Notes under the pieces: generated by a model
Databases searched by the model: none
What the model was told of the DNA's origin: nothing
The model's input: the letters and a program-made list of their open reading frames with translations, nothing else
Source: an uncultured Oscillospiraceae bacterium
Lineage (GTDB): Bacteria > Bacillota > Clostridia > Oscillospirales > Oscillospiraceae
DNA length: 46,810 nt
Direction: 5' to 3'
NCBI GenBank assembly: GCA_944387145.1
Contig: CALXDU010000006.1
Coordinates: 1-46,810 of the forward strand
Translations under genes and position numbers: made by a program
In this document: positions 23,654-30,500 of the stretch, piece after piece
Layout: each line of letters starts with the position of its first letter
Numbering within the stretch: position 1 is the stretch's first letter

Positions 23654-24431
23654 GTTTTAACACCTCCTTGGTAAGACTTTCATATCCCTGGGTCACCTTC
23701 CCTCCGGGGTCATGGGCGAAGATGCTTCTGCCCTCCGCGCTGGTTTCCTTGGCCCGGACAGAGTGGGGAATCTCGGAACCAAAGACTTTGATCCTGCTTC
23801 CGTAAGTCTCACGGAGCAGGGCGGCGATCTCCCTGGCGAAGTTGGTTCTGCTGTCCACCATGGTCAGCAAAATGCCGTCGATCTGGAGCTTGGGGTTGAT
23901 CTGCCGCTTTACCTTGCTTACGGTCTGAAGAAGCTGCTCTAAGCCCTTGGCGGGCAGATACTCCGCCTGGACGGGGATTATGATCCGGTTGGCGGCGGCC
24001 AGGGCGTTGACCGTGAGCATCCCCAGGGAGGGCTGACAGTCGATGAGAATGTGGGTATATTGTCCTTTCACCGTGTCCAAATACTGCCGCAGAATGGTCT
24101 CCCGGCTCATGGCGTTCACCAGGGACACCTCCATACCGGACAGCTGGATGTCGGCGGGCATAAGGTCAACCCCTTCCGGGTGGTGAAGGATACCCTGACC
24201 GGGGACAATGGGCTGATCCAGAAGGATACGTCCCATGGCATCGGATAACGTAAAAGGCAGCTTGTCCGGCTGGGGATTCCCCAAGCTGATGGTCAAGCTG
24301 CCCTGCGGATCTGCGTCTACGAGAAGGACTTTCTTTCCTGCTTTTGCCAGCCCGATCCCCAGGTTGGCACAGGTGGTGGTTTTGCCAACGCCGCCCTTCT
24401 GATTGGCGATGGCGATGATTTGGGTGTTCAT
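23610..24431 (-). CDS. parA: ParA-family partition ATPase
   Basis: Deviant Walker A ATPase of about 273 residues. NQKGGVGKTT is at residues 10-19, switch I DADPQGSLT follows, and Walker B lies in ILIDCQPSLGMLTVNAL. It would position the element or its plasmid-like form through ParB. The start ATG at 24431 has GGAGGTAA 7 bases upstream; the open frame reaches 24497 but without support. It is the first gene of the parA-parB-91aa-61aa operon. The C-terminal stretch ETSAEGRSIFAHDPGGKVTQ is duplicated as a fragment at 25545-25622. Confidence 0.92.
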   Translation of the reverse strand: MNTQIIAIANQKGGVGKTTTCANLGIGLAKAGKKVLLVDADPQGSLTISLGNPQPDKLPFTLSDAMGRILLDQPIVPGQGILHHPEGVDLMPADIQLSGMEVSLVNAMSRETILRQYLDTVKGQYTHILIDCQPSLGMLTVNALAAANRIIIPVQAEYLPAKGLEQLLQTVSKVKRQINPKLQIDGILLTMVDSRTNFAREIAALLRETYGSRIKVFGSEIPHSVRAKETSAEGRSIFAHDPGGKVTQGYESLTKEVLKLEKQREKSRAGLSR

Positions 24432-24540
24432 TGTTCTTACCTCCATAGCCTTATCTCTTGATTGATGAACTGAGCGATGTATTGATTTTGGGGTCATTTA
24501 TTGGTATAATCACAATAATTTACGAATATGCGAGGATGTT

Positions 24541-25530
24541 ATGAAAAACAAAAAGCCACCCTTTGAAATCACGAATACGATCATTGATTCTGTTGCGGAA
24601 ATAGCCGAACTGGTAGGCATGCTCACATCAACGAACCAGCTCTCCAGCAACCCGACTTTGCGCCGGAGCAATCGTATTCGTACCATCCACGGCTCCCTTG
24701 CCATTGAACAGAATACGCTCAGCTTGGAGCAGGTAACTGCTGTCCTCAACGGTAAGCACGTTCTGGCTCCGCCCAAGGATATTGCGGAAGTCAAAAACGC
24801 TTATGAGATTTACGAACGGCTGGACGAGCTGGACCCCTACTCCGTAGATGACCTGCTGACCGCTCACAACATTATGACCCGGGGACTGGTGGATGAGGCG
24901 GGTATGTTCCGCACCCGGCCTGTCGGCGTCGTAGACCAAGAAGGACGTATCCTGCATTTCGGCACTCTGCCGCAGTATGTCCCGGATTTGGTCATAGAAC
25001 TGCTGGACTGGGTCAAGAACAGCGATGTGCATATGCTGATCCGCAGCTGCGTGTTCCATTATGAGTTTGAACTGATCCACCCATTTGCGGATGGAAATGG
25101 CCGTGTGGGCCGTCTGTGGCATACCCTGTTGCTTTCCAAATGGAACCCGGCCTTTGCCTGGCTGCCGGTAGAGTCCATCATCCATGACCGCCAAGAGGCG
25201 TATTATGCGGCCATCAATGCTTCCAATGGTGCCGGAGAGTCCACAGTGTTTATTGAATTCATGCTCTCTGCCATCAAGGCATCGCTCATTGATGCCATTA
25301 ATACGAGTGATGAAATGAGCGATGAAGTGATGGATAAGGCAGCGATGCGCTGGAAGCAGATTGAAAAATTTTTGCAGACACATGAGTATATCATGAACGC
25401 AGACGTTCGGGTGTTGTGCGGCGTTTCAGCGGCTACGGCAAACCGGATTCTAGCTGGGTTGGCAGCAGAAGGAACGCTCGTCAAATACCGTGAGGGTGGG
25501 CATTGGGCATATAAATTAAGAAAGCTCTGA
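24541..25530 (+). CDS. Fic-family protein (AMP-transferase type)
   Basis: Fic-domain enzyme of 329 residues that would attach AMP or another nucleotide part to target proteins. The active motif is complete: HPFADGNGRVGR (H180 to R191). An inhibitory-helix motif lies N-terminally (HGSLAIEQN), so the protein should be self-inhibited (class II). The C-terminal 70 residues form a winged-helix-like domain (VRVLCGVSAATANRILAGLA). It reads away from parA and lies between the intact parA and a fragment of another parA, so it probably entered with a recombination event. No antitoxin gene is next to it. Likely role: regulatory or defence cargo. Confidence 0.9.
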   Translation: MKNKKPPFEITNTIIDSVAEIAELVGMLTSTNQLSSNPTLRRSNRIRTIHGSLAIEQNTLSLEQVTAVLNGKHVLAPPKDIAEVKNAYEIYERLDELDPYSVDDLLTAHNIMTRGLVDEAGMFRTRPVGVVDQEGRILHFGTLPQYVPDLVIELLDWVKNSDVHMLIRSCVFHYEFELIHPFADGNGRVGRLWHTLLLSKWNPAFAWLPVESIIHDRQEAYYAAINASNGAGESTVFIEFMLSAIKASLIDAINTSDEMSDEVMDKAAMRWKQIEKFLQTHEYIMNADVRVLCGVSAATANRILAGLAAEGTLVKYREGGHWAYKLRKL

Positions 25531-25544
25531 TGAAATCGACAAGA

Positions 25545-25622
25545 GCTTCCCTGGGCCACCTTGTTGCTGGAGTCGTGGGCAAAGATGCTTTTTCCCTCAG
25601 CGCTGGTTTCCTCCGCCCGGAC
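25545..25622 (-). pseudogene. Fragment of a second parA gene
   Basis: On the minus strand this reads AEETSAEGKSIFAHDSSNKV, close to AKETSAEGRSIFAHDPGGKV of the intact ParA (about residues 225-245). Homology begins and ends abruptly, about 75 bases in all. It lies just behind the Fic gene. It is a scar from either a related element once next to this one or a partial duplication. Confidence 0.75.
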
Positions 25623-25653
25623 GCCTCATTTCCTGCTGTATTTCTGGGAAGAG

Positions 25654-25685
25654 AAAAAACCGCCACAAATCTGTGACGGTTATTT
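25654..25685 (-). terminator. Intrinsic terminator below the spore protein remnant
   Basis: On the minus strand ACCGTCACA pairs with TGTGGCGGT (one mismatch) and is followed by TTTTTT. It could have served the spore protein gene or the lost parA copy. Confidence 0.65.
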
Positions 25686-25789
25686 ATCTTCCCGGAAGGA
25701 TCATGGGAGATATTCAATTCAAACAGGTGCAGCCTGGTGATTGTTCCACTGAATAAGTAAGTATTTTGGATGGCTGCCTGTTGGCCGGT

Positions 25790-25891
25790 TCAATATGTAA
25801 TTAGGACACCTTCCTCGGAAGCGGCCTGCATCTTGAACTTGTCCATAGCCTCACGAGCCTGGGGAATGTTGATCTGATTGTTGCTCTTCAT
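25790..25891 (-). pseudogene. Truncated alpha/beta small acid-soluble spore protein gene
   Basis: After GGAGAAACAATAGGT an ATG at 25891 opens a frame reading MKSNNQINIPQAREAMDKFK, then MQAASEEGV. This is the N-terminal half of clostridial alpha/beta-type SASPs, which coat spore DNA. The frame then departs (LITY) and stops at codon 34; the conserved second half with the GGxMVKKM motif is missing. The break coincides with the right edge of the decayed element, so an insertion or deletion probably cut the gene. It shows that the host lineage is spore-forming. Confidence 0.7.
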
Positions 25892-25910
25892 ACCTATTGT
25901 TTCTCCTTTT

Positions 25911-25953
25911 GTCGTTTTCCGGAAAGGCCAGACGCTTTCCGGTGGAAAACGAC
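25911..25953. repeat. Long hairpin between malic enzyme and spore protein remnant
   Basis: GTCGTTTTCC with GGAAAACGAC and inner GGAAAG with CTTTCC, loop of 8 bases and a 3-base bulge. T-rich sequence follows on the plus strand (TTTTCTTT); on the minus strand it sits immediately upstream of the SASP ribosome site. It may terminate malic enzyme transcription or be part of the SASP leader. The rest of 25892-26049 shows no gene. Confidence 0.6.
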
Positions 25954-26049
25954 TTTTCTTTCCGTAACCCTATCTTTTCCCGGAAGAGAAAAGCTATGAG
26001 TGTGAATGAAAACCAAGACAGGAGGATTTTGGCAAAATCAGAATAACAA

Positions 26050-27222
26050 TCAAATCCGGGCAATGCCGGTTCTGCGGGCTGCTTCTGCAACAGCTTCGGC
26101 AACGGCGGTGCCCACTCTGGGATCAAAGGCTTTTGGGATGATGTTGTTTTCGTTCAGCTCTGAGTCGGGAATCAGGCTTGCCAGGGCATAGGCGGCAGCC
26201 ATTTTCATTTCCTCGTTGATATCCGATGAGCGGACATCGAAGGCACCCCGGAAAATGCCGGGGAAGGCCAGAACATTGTTGATCTGGTTGGGATAGTCGC
26301 TGCGTCCGGTGGATACGATCCGGGCGCCGCCGGCTTTGGCTTCCTCCGGGAAGATTTCCGGTGTGGGGTTGGCGCAGGCGAAAATAATGGCGTCCCGGTT
26401 CATGGAGGCTACCATATCCCGGGTGACAATGCCGGGAGCGGAAGTGCCGATGAACACGTCAGCTCCTACCAGCATCTGAGCCAGTGTGCCGCTGGCCTGG
26501 TCAGGGTTGGTGCACTGGGCCATCTCGGCCTGAGCCCAGTTCATGCCGGGGGCATCCTTGTACAGCGCACCTTGGCGGTCACACATGATGATGTTCCGGA
26601 ATCCGGCGCTTAAGAGCATTTTCACAATGGAAATTCCGGCGGCTCCGGCTCCGGCGGTGACGATTTTCACCTCTTCTTTTTTCTTGCCGACCACTTTCAG
26701 TGCATTGGTCAGACCTGCCAGCACAATCACAGCGGTACCGTGCTGGTCATCGTGGAAAACGGGAATGTCGCACTTTTCCTTCAGCTTCCGCTCGATTTCA
26801 AAGCACCGGGGGGCGGCAATATCCTCCAGATTGATGCCGCCGAAGGAGCCGCTGATCAGATACACGGCGTTGACGAATTCGTCCACGTCCTTGGTTTTGA
26901 CACACAGAGGGAAGGCATCCACGCCGCCGAAGGCCTTGAACAGGGCGCACTTGCCCTCCATCACCGGCATTCCCGCCTCCGGGCCGATATCTCCAAGCCC
27001 CAGCACGGCGCTGCCGTCGGTAATCACCGCACACAGATTGTGGCGGCGGGTCAGTTCGTAGGATTTGGAAATGTCCTTCTGGATTTCCAGACAGGGCTGA
27101 GCAACTCCCGGGGTATAAGCCAGAGACAGCTCCTCCTTGTTGGACACCGGAACGGTCGCTACCACTTCAATTTTTCCCTTCCACTGGCCATGCAGCCGGA
27201 GGGACTCTTTTGCGTAATCCAT
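26050..27222 (-). CDS. NAD(P)-dependent malic enzyme
   Basis: Oxidative decarboxylase of malate to pyruvate with reduction of NAD(P), about 390 residues, the short bacterial form. Visible are the N-terminal malic domain (AYTPGVAQPCLEIQKD), the lysine/aspartate active region (VFHDDQHGTAVIVLAGLTNA) and the Rossmann fold (IVTAGAGAAGISIVKMLL). C-terminal conserved segments SDYPNQINNVLAFPGIFRGA and AFDPRVGTAVAEAV follow. The start ATG at 27222 has GGAGG 8 bases upstream; the frame is open to 27354 without support. It is a single gene on the minus strand, divergent from the DtxR-family gene. It links glycolytic and C4 metabolism and supplies reducing power. Confidence 0.93.
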   Translation of the reverse strand: MDYAKESLRLHGQWKGKIEVVATVPVSNKEELSLAYTPGVAQPCLEIQKDISKSYELTRRHNLCAVITDGSAVLGLGDIGPEAGMPVMEGKCALFKAFGGVDAFPLCVKTKDVDEFVNAVYLISGSFGGINLEDIAAPRCFEIERKLKEKCDIPVFHDDQHGTAVIVLAGLTNALKVVGKKKEEVKIVTAGAGAAGISIVKMLLSAGFRNIIMCDRQGALYKDAPGMNWAQAEMAQCTNPDQASGTLAQMLVGADVFIGTSAPGIVTRDMVASMNRDAIIFACANPTPEIFPEEAKAGGARIVSTGRSDYPNQINNVLAFPGIFRGAFDVRSSDINEEMKMAAAYALASLIPDSELNENNIIPKAFDPRVGTAVAEAVAEAARRTGIARI

Positions 27223-27320
27223 AGCAAAAACCTCCATATCAGTTTCTGTATACACTTTACTACATTTTTCTTCGCTTGAAAAGTAGCAAGAAGAAAAAAC
27301 TTGTCTGCCCGGCTCCTGTC

Positions 27321-27349
27321 TTGCATTTCCTGGAATTGTATGGTATGCT
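27321..27349 (+). promoter_or_regulatory. Promoter of the DtxR-family gene
   Basis: TTGCAT (27321-27326), a 17-base spacer and TATGCT (27344-27349), 35 bases before the ATG. The same pair TTGCAT-17-TATGCT occurs at 29505-29533. Confidence 0.65.
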
Positions 27350-27383
27350 AACAAAAATGTATTTGGCGAGAGGAGGAACCGCT

Positions 27384-27749
27384 ATGAATGTCCATGAATC
27401 CGGGGAAATGTATTTGGAGGCCATACTGGTTCTGTCCAAGGAACGTGGTTATGTCCGGGCGGTGGATGTCAGTGAATATTTGGGCTACTCCAAGCCCAGC
27501 GTATCCCGGGCTATGGGAATCCTGCGCAAAGGAGATTACATTTGCGTGGAAAAAGATGGGGCCATTACCCTGACAGAGCAGGGCAGGAGCATTGCGGAAA
27601 AAATTTTTGAGCGGCACACGGTATTGTCCCAGATGCTGATCAAGCTTGGCGTTTCGGAGCAGACTGCCATTGCCGACGCCTGTAAAATGGAACACGCCAT
27701 CAGTGACGAGTCGTTTCTGGCCATTAAACGACATGCCGCAGGTATGTAA
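27384..27749 (+). CDS. DtxR/MntR-family metal-dependent repressor
   Basis: Metal-sensing transcription factor of 121 residues. The N-terminal winged helix (YVRAVDVSEYLGYSKPSVSR) is followed by the dimerization/metal domain; there is no C-terminal SH3-like domain, so the size is MntR-like. Likely metal ligands are Met 9, Glu 12, His 78, Cys 100, Glu 103 and His 104. Met and Cys at the positions of MntR Asp 8 and Glu 99 match the iron-sensing DtxR/IdeR site, not the manganese site of MntR. The start at ATG 27384 is set by AGGAGG; a longer frame begins at 27276. It may regulate metal transporters outside the window or mntP (31763), but that is inference. Confidence 0.88.
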   Translation: MNVHESGEMYLEAILVLSKERGYVRAVDVSEYLGYSKPSVSRAMGILRKGDYICVEKDGAITLTEQGRSIAEKIFERHTVLSQMLIKLGVSEQTAIADACKMEHAISDESFLAIKRHAAGM

Positions 27750-27754
27750 AACAA

Positions 27755-27787
27755 AAACAGCCCCCCAAACCCGTCGGGTTTGGGGGC
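27755..27787 (-). terminator. Terminator between the DtxR gene and the sigma operon
   Basis: Perfect hairpin CCCCCAAACCC/GGGTTTGGGGG with a 3-base loop. On the minus strand it is followed by CTGTTTTTGTTTT, so it ends the sigma/anti-sigma/28-residue operon; it may also stop the convergent regulator transcript. Confidence 0.85.
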
Positions 27788-27793
27788 CAGTTG

Positions 27794-27880
27794 TTATGCG
27801 GTCAGGAACAGGGCCATCAGCACTGCCAGAGTAACCGGCAAAGAGGACAGAAACCAATCCTGCATGTCGGTTTTCTTCAC
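27794..27880 (-). CDS. Hydrophobic 28-residue peptide at the end of the sigma operon
   Basis: A GTG at 27880 is preceded by a perfect AGGAGG at suitable distance and opens a 28-codon frame ending in TAA at 27794. The peptide starts (M)KKTDMQDWFLSSL and continues into one hydrophobic stretch of about 17 residues (PVTLAVLMALFLTA), so it is probably a single-pass membrane peptide. It follows the anti-sigma gene by about 36 bases and is itself followed at once by the operon terminator. Its position and ribosome site argue for a real gene. A role in tuning the sigma factor/anti-sigma pair is a guess from context. Confidence 0.6.
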   Translation of the reverse strand: MKKTDMQDWFLSSLPVTLAVLMALFLTA

Positions 27881-27916
27881 AAGGGATACCTCCTGTAACG
27901 GAAAGAATGGGAAATC

Positions 27917-28813
27917 TTAAGCAAACAGATTCTGGTACTGAGGATTCAGAAGAGCGGAGAATACGGAAGCGTCAATGGTGAATTCCGGAGTGCCCATATA
28001 GCCGGGAGCCACTTCGTATTCGTCGAAGGGAATTACCAGGTTGCCGCTGGCGTCAAAGTAGAAGTTGTGCTCAGCGCCCAGATCGATGAAGTCCTGTCCT
28101 ATGTCGCTGTCCTCGGTCCAGTAGACCAGGCTGGTATCGTCAGCCATCCGCTGCTTCATCTGTGCCAGAATGTCCTGACGCAGAACTTCGGCATAGCTGC
28201 TGTCGGAGAACAGCTGACCCAGAGTGACGACTTCATTGGTGCTGCGGTCTACGTTGTAGTAGTGGTAGGTCACCATGCCGCTGCCGGTGGCGTTAAATAC
28301 GGTCAGCTTCAGGGTAAACCAGTTGTCGGTTTCGGTGAGGACTTCGTAGTCTACGGACAAAGAGGTGTGGCCTTCCTCGCCAATGGCTTCGGCATCGGCA
28401 TAGAACCGGTTGACCAGCTCTTCGGTCAGAGCGTCTACGTCCTTATTGATGGCGGCGCCGGCATCACCCAGGGAATCGTCTTCCACATTGGGAACTTCCA
28501 CGTTCATATCGTGGTAGCCGTCGGCATAGTCATAGCTGCGGATGGTAACGACCTTCACAATGGCGCCGATTACCGGCACGTCGGACAGGGCCTCAGCGTA
28601 GGCCACACTGACGTTGGGCATCACTACCAGCAGGGCAAGGGCCAGGCTGGCGGCCACGGCAGCCACCCGGGGCATCAACCGGAAGCGGACAACCTTCTCC
28701 TTCCGGGGCGGAAGATTGGACAGAACCTCTTCGATTCTCTGGGCGGTGTGTTCCGGAATGGGCTGCTGTTCTTTTTTTGCCAGATCGAAAATCATGTCAT
28801 CAAACTGTTTCAC
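27917..28813 (-). CDS. RsiV-like anti-sigma factor (DUF4163/DUF3298)
   Basis: Membrane-bound anti-sigma factor of 298 residues. Residues 1-45 form the cytoplasmic sigma-binding part (IPEHTAQRIEEVLSNLPPR). A single membrane helix follows at about 48-70. The external part resembles DUF4163 followed by DUF3298, with typical C-terminal segments (LVIPFDEYEVAPGYMGTPEF). This is the build of RsiV, which holds sigma V until it binds lysozyme and is cleaved by signal peptidase and RasP. The gene overlaps the end of the sigma gene by 14 bases. Sensing of lysozyme or another cell-envelope insult is likely by family, not shown here. Confidence 0.85.
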   Translation of the reverse strand: MKQFDDMIFDLAKKEQQPIPEHTAQRIEEVLSNLPPRKEKVVRFRLMPRVAAVAASLALALLVVMPNVSVAYAEALSDVPVIGAIVKVVTIRSYDYADGYHDMNVEVPNVEDDSLGDAGAAINKDVDALTEELVNRFYADAEAIGEEGHTSLSVDYEVLTETDNWFTLKLTVFNATGSGMVTYHYYNVDRSTNEVVTLGQLFSDSSYAEVLRQDILAQMKQRMADDTSLVYWTEDSDIGQDFIDLGAEHNFYFDASGNLVIPFDEYEVAPGYMGTPEFTIDASVFSALLNPQYQNLFA

Positions 28814-29300
28814 GGTAAAAATCCTCCTTGTTCAGCGCGTTTTTCAGCATGGTTCTAGCCCGGGATAGTTGGGTTTTGGTGGCCATCACCGATTGACCGG
28901 TGACGGACGCAATTTCCTGCAGGGACAGGTTTTCATAATAATACAGAATGACAATGGTGCGGTAGGGCTGGCGGAGTTTGGAAACCGCCTGCCGCAGAAC
29001 CAGCTTTGTGTTGACATCCTGGTAGGAAAAACCGTCTTTGAGGTCGTATTGTTCCTCAATATCCACGGTGGGGTGTTTGCTGCGAAGGGATTCCAGACAC
29101 ACATTGTGCAGAATTTTCAGCAGCCAGGGTTTGAAGGTACCTTCGTTTTTCAGTTGAGAAAGATTGGTGTATGCCCGCATAATGGTATCGGAAATGGCAT
29201 CCTCGGCATCGTGCTGATTGTGCAGAATACCGTATGCCAAGGCATACATCGAACCTTGACAGGTCCGGACTCTTTCACAGAAATCATTGGTTGTGATCAC
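28800..29300 (-). CDS. ECF RNA polymerase sigma factor (SigV-like)
   Basis: Extracytoplasmic-function sigma factor of about 166 residues. Region 2 is visible (MYALAYGILHNQHDAEDAIS, TIMRAYTNL, FKPWLLKILHNVCLESLR). Region 4 carries the -35 binding helix-turn-helix (YRTIVILYYYENLSLQEIA, then VTGQSVMATKTQLSRAR). The start is GTG 29300 with GGAGG 8 bases upstream; the longer frame to 29375 lacks support. It is followed by its anti-sigma factor in an overlapping gene, as in sigV-rsiV. An ECF-type promoter at 29414-29443 suggests autoregulation. Confidence 0.92.
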   Translation of the reverse strand: MITTNDFCERVRTCQGSMYALAYGILHNQHDAEDAISDTIMRAYTNLSQLKNEGTFKPWLLKILHNVCLESLRSKHPTVDIEEQYDLKDGFSYQDVNTKLVLRQAVSKLRQPYRTIVILYYYENLSLQEIASVTGQSVMATKTQLSRARTMLKNALNKEDFYRETV

Positions 29301-29413
29301 ATTGCATTCCTCCACAGTTATGCAGGGATAGTCGATAAACGTGACAGCGACGCATCCAAGGGAAAACCCCGACATTTTCCCGGAAGGGCCGGGGCTGTTT
29401 GCTTATCTGTTAT

Positions 29414-29443
29414 GTAGATGCGCCAGCCGGGGAAAAGGTTACA
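29414..29443 (-). promoter_or_regulatory. Putative ECF (autoregulatory) promoter of the sigma operon
   Basis: On the minus strand TGTAACC (29443-29437) followed after 16 bases by CATCTAC (29420-29414). The AAC core in the -35 box and a CGTCTA-like -10 are the hallmarks of ECF sigma promoters. It lies 114 bases before the sigma factor start. Confidence 0.5.
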
Positions 29444-29504
29444 GATATTTCGACAAAAAAGCAAAAAAGAAATATTTTTTTCGCCGGAGCCAAGAAGCAC
29501 CCGA

Positions 29505-29533
29505 TTGCATTCTCGGCCATGGTGTGGTATGCT
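29505..29533 (+). promoter_or_regulatory. Promoter-like sequence without a downstream gene
   Basis: TTGCAT, 17 bases, TATGCT on the plus strand, the same hexamers as the DtxR gene promoter. A ribosome-site-like AAAGGAG follows at about 29543, but no open frame does; the thioredoxin terminator hairpin begins within 20 bases. A short RNA of about 50-60 bases would result. It may be a gene relic. Confidence 0.4.
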
Positions 29534-29558
29534 GATAAAACCAAAGGAGATCCCGCTG

Positions 29559-29594
29559 AAAAAAACCGGGCGGCTGAACACCGCCCGGTTTTGC
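29559..29594 (-). terminator. Intrinsic terminator of thioredoxin gene
   Basis: CCGGGCGG and CCGCCCGG pair around a short loop; on the minus strand TTTTTTT follows. It begins directly after the thioredoxin stop codon. On the plus strand TTTTGCTT follows, so it may act in both directions. Confidence 0.9.
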
Positions 29595-29906
29595 TTATTT
29601 GTCCAGCAGCGCCTCAATGCTGCTGCGGGGCTGGTAGCCCACAGACTTGGCAGATATGCTGCCGTTTTTCATGACCACCAGAGTAGGAATGCTGGTAACG
29701 CCAAATTTCATTGCCAGTTCCATCTCTTTGTCAACGTCAATTTTGCCTACCAGAATGTCCTCCCGGTCAGCGGCCAGCTCTTCCAGAATGGGGGCCACCA
29801 TCCGGCAGGGACCGCACCAGGCAGCCCAGAAGTCCAGCAGTACAGGCTTGTCACTGCCCAAGACCAGGGAATCAAAATTGTCTTTTGTAATATGCACAGG
29901 GGACAT
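29595..29906 (-). CDS. trxA: Thioredoxin
   Basis: Disulfide reductase of 103 residues with the canonical active site WCGPC (Cys 31 and Cys 34), preceded by LLDFWAAW and followed by the cis-Pro segment [11 protein letters not shown]. It keeps cytosolic proteins reduced with thioredoxin reductase, which is not in this window. The ATG at 29906 fits the AAAGGAG ribosome site (8 bases); a GTG three codons upstream is the alternative. It is a single gene with its own terminator. Confidence 0.95.
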   Translation of the reverse strand: MSPVHITKDNFDSLVLGSDKPVLLDFWAAWCGPCRMVAPILEELAADREDILVGKIDVDKEMELAMKFGVTSIPTLVVMKNGSISAKSVGYQPRSSIEALLDK

Positions 29907-30018
29907 GGGATTCACTCCTTTGTATGGTTTTGTATCATTAGTATATCCTAAGAATCCGGGCTATGCAACAACAATTGGGGGATTGCCCTGGATTTCTATA
30001 AATTGTGGGAGGTTTCTT

Positions 30019-30372
30019 ATGAGCGGATGCGACGGTAATTGCGCAAAGTGTTCCGGCTGCGCCCGGGAACTGGTGCTGACCCAGAAGGAACTGGATTTTC
30101 TGCGCTACCTGGGGCAGATTCCCTTTCTTCCGGTGGCCCGGAAGCGGGAGGACGATATCCCGGTGTACCTGGAGGAAGGAGCGCCGGAGGACGTGAGTGT
30201 CCTGCTGCAATGTCTGGAGAAAAAAGGGCTGATTTCTCTGGATTTTGACAAGCCGCTGAGTGGTTTTGATGACGGTGCCTATGCCGCCTATCCCGTCCGG
30301 GGAAGCATGGCCCTGACCCAGCGGGGACAGCAGGTGCTGCAGCTGGTGGAATACCAGGGCGTAACGGTATAA
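30019..30372 (+). CDS. Hypothetical protein with N-terminal Cys cluster
   Basis: Protein of 117 residues. The N-terminus has four closely spaced Cys (CDGNCAKCSGC), a likely zinc or iron-sulfur site. A helical domain follows with winged-helix features (LTQKELDFLRYLGQ, then VSVLLQCLEKKGLISLDF). The end, GSMALTQRGQQVLQLVEY, resembles the wing of a MarR/PadR-like fold, so a small metal- or redox-sensing DNA-binding protein is possible. GGGAGG lies 7 bases before the ATG. It stands alone, divergent from thioredoxin. No family is assigned with confidence. Confidence 0.65.
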   Translation: MSGCDGNCAKCSGCARELVLTQKELDFLRYLGQIPFLPVARKREDDIPVYLEEGAPEDVSVLLQCLEKKGLISLDFDKPLSGFDDGAYAAYPVRGSMALTQRGQQVLQLVEYQGVTV

Positions 30373-30407
30373 GATTGCCTTTTAGGCAAAATGCTGGTAT
30401 TTTACGG

Positions 30408-30436
30408 TTGCTTTTGTAGAAATTGGCTGGTATAAT
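30408..30436 (+). promoter_or_regulatory. Promoter of azlCD
   Basis: TTGCTT (30408-30413), a 17-base spacer and TATAAT (30431-30436). The leader to the azlC start is about 60 bases. Confidence 0.75.
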
Positions 30437-30500
30437 GGCCTCATCCTGAGAGTAAAAATGCTCCGGGGAAAAATCCTGAGTGGATTGTGGAGAGAGGCTT

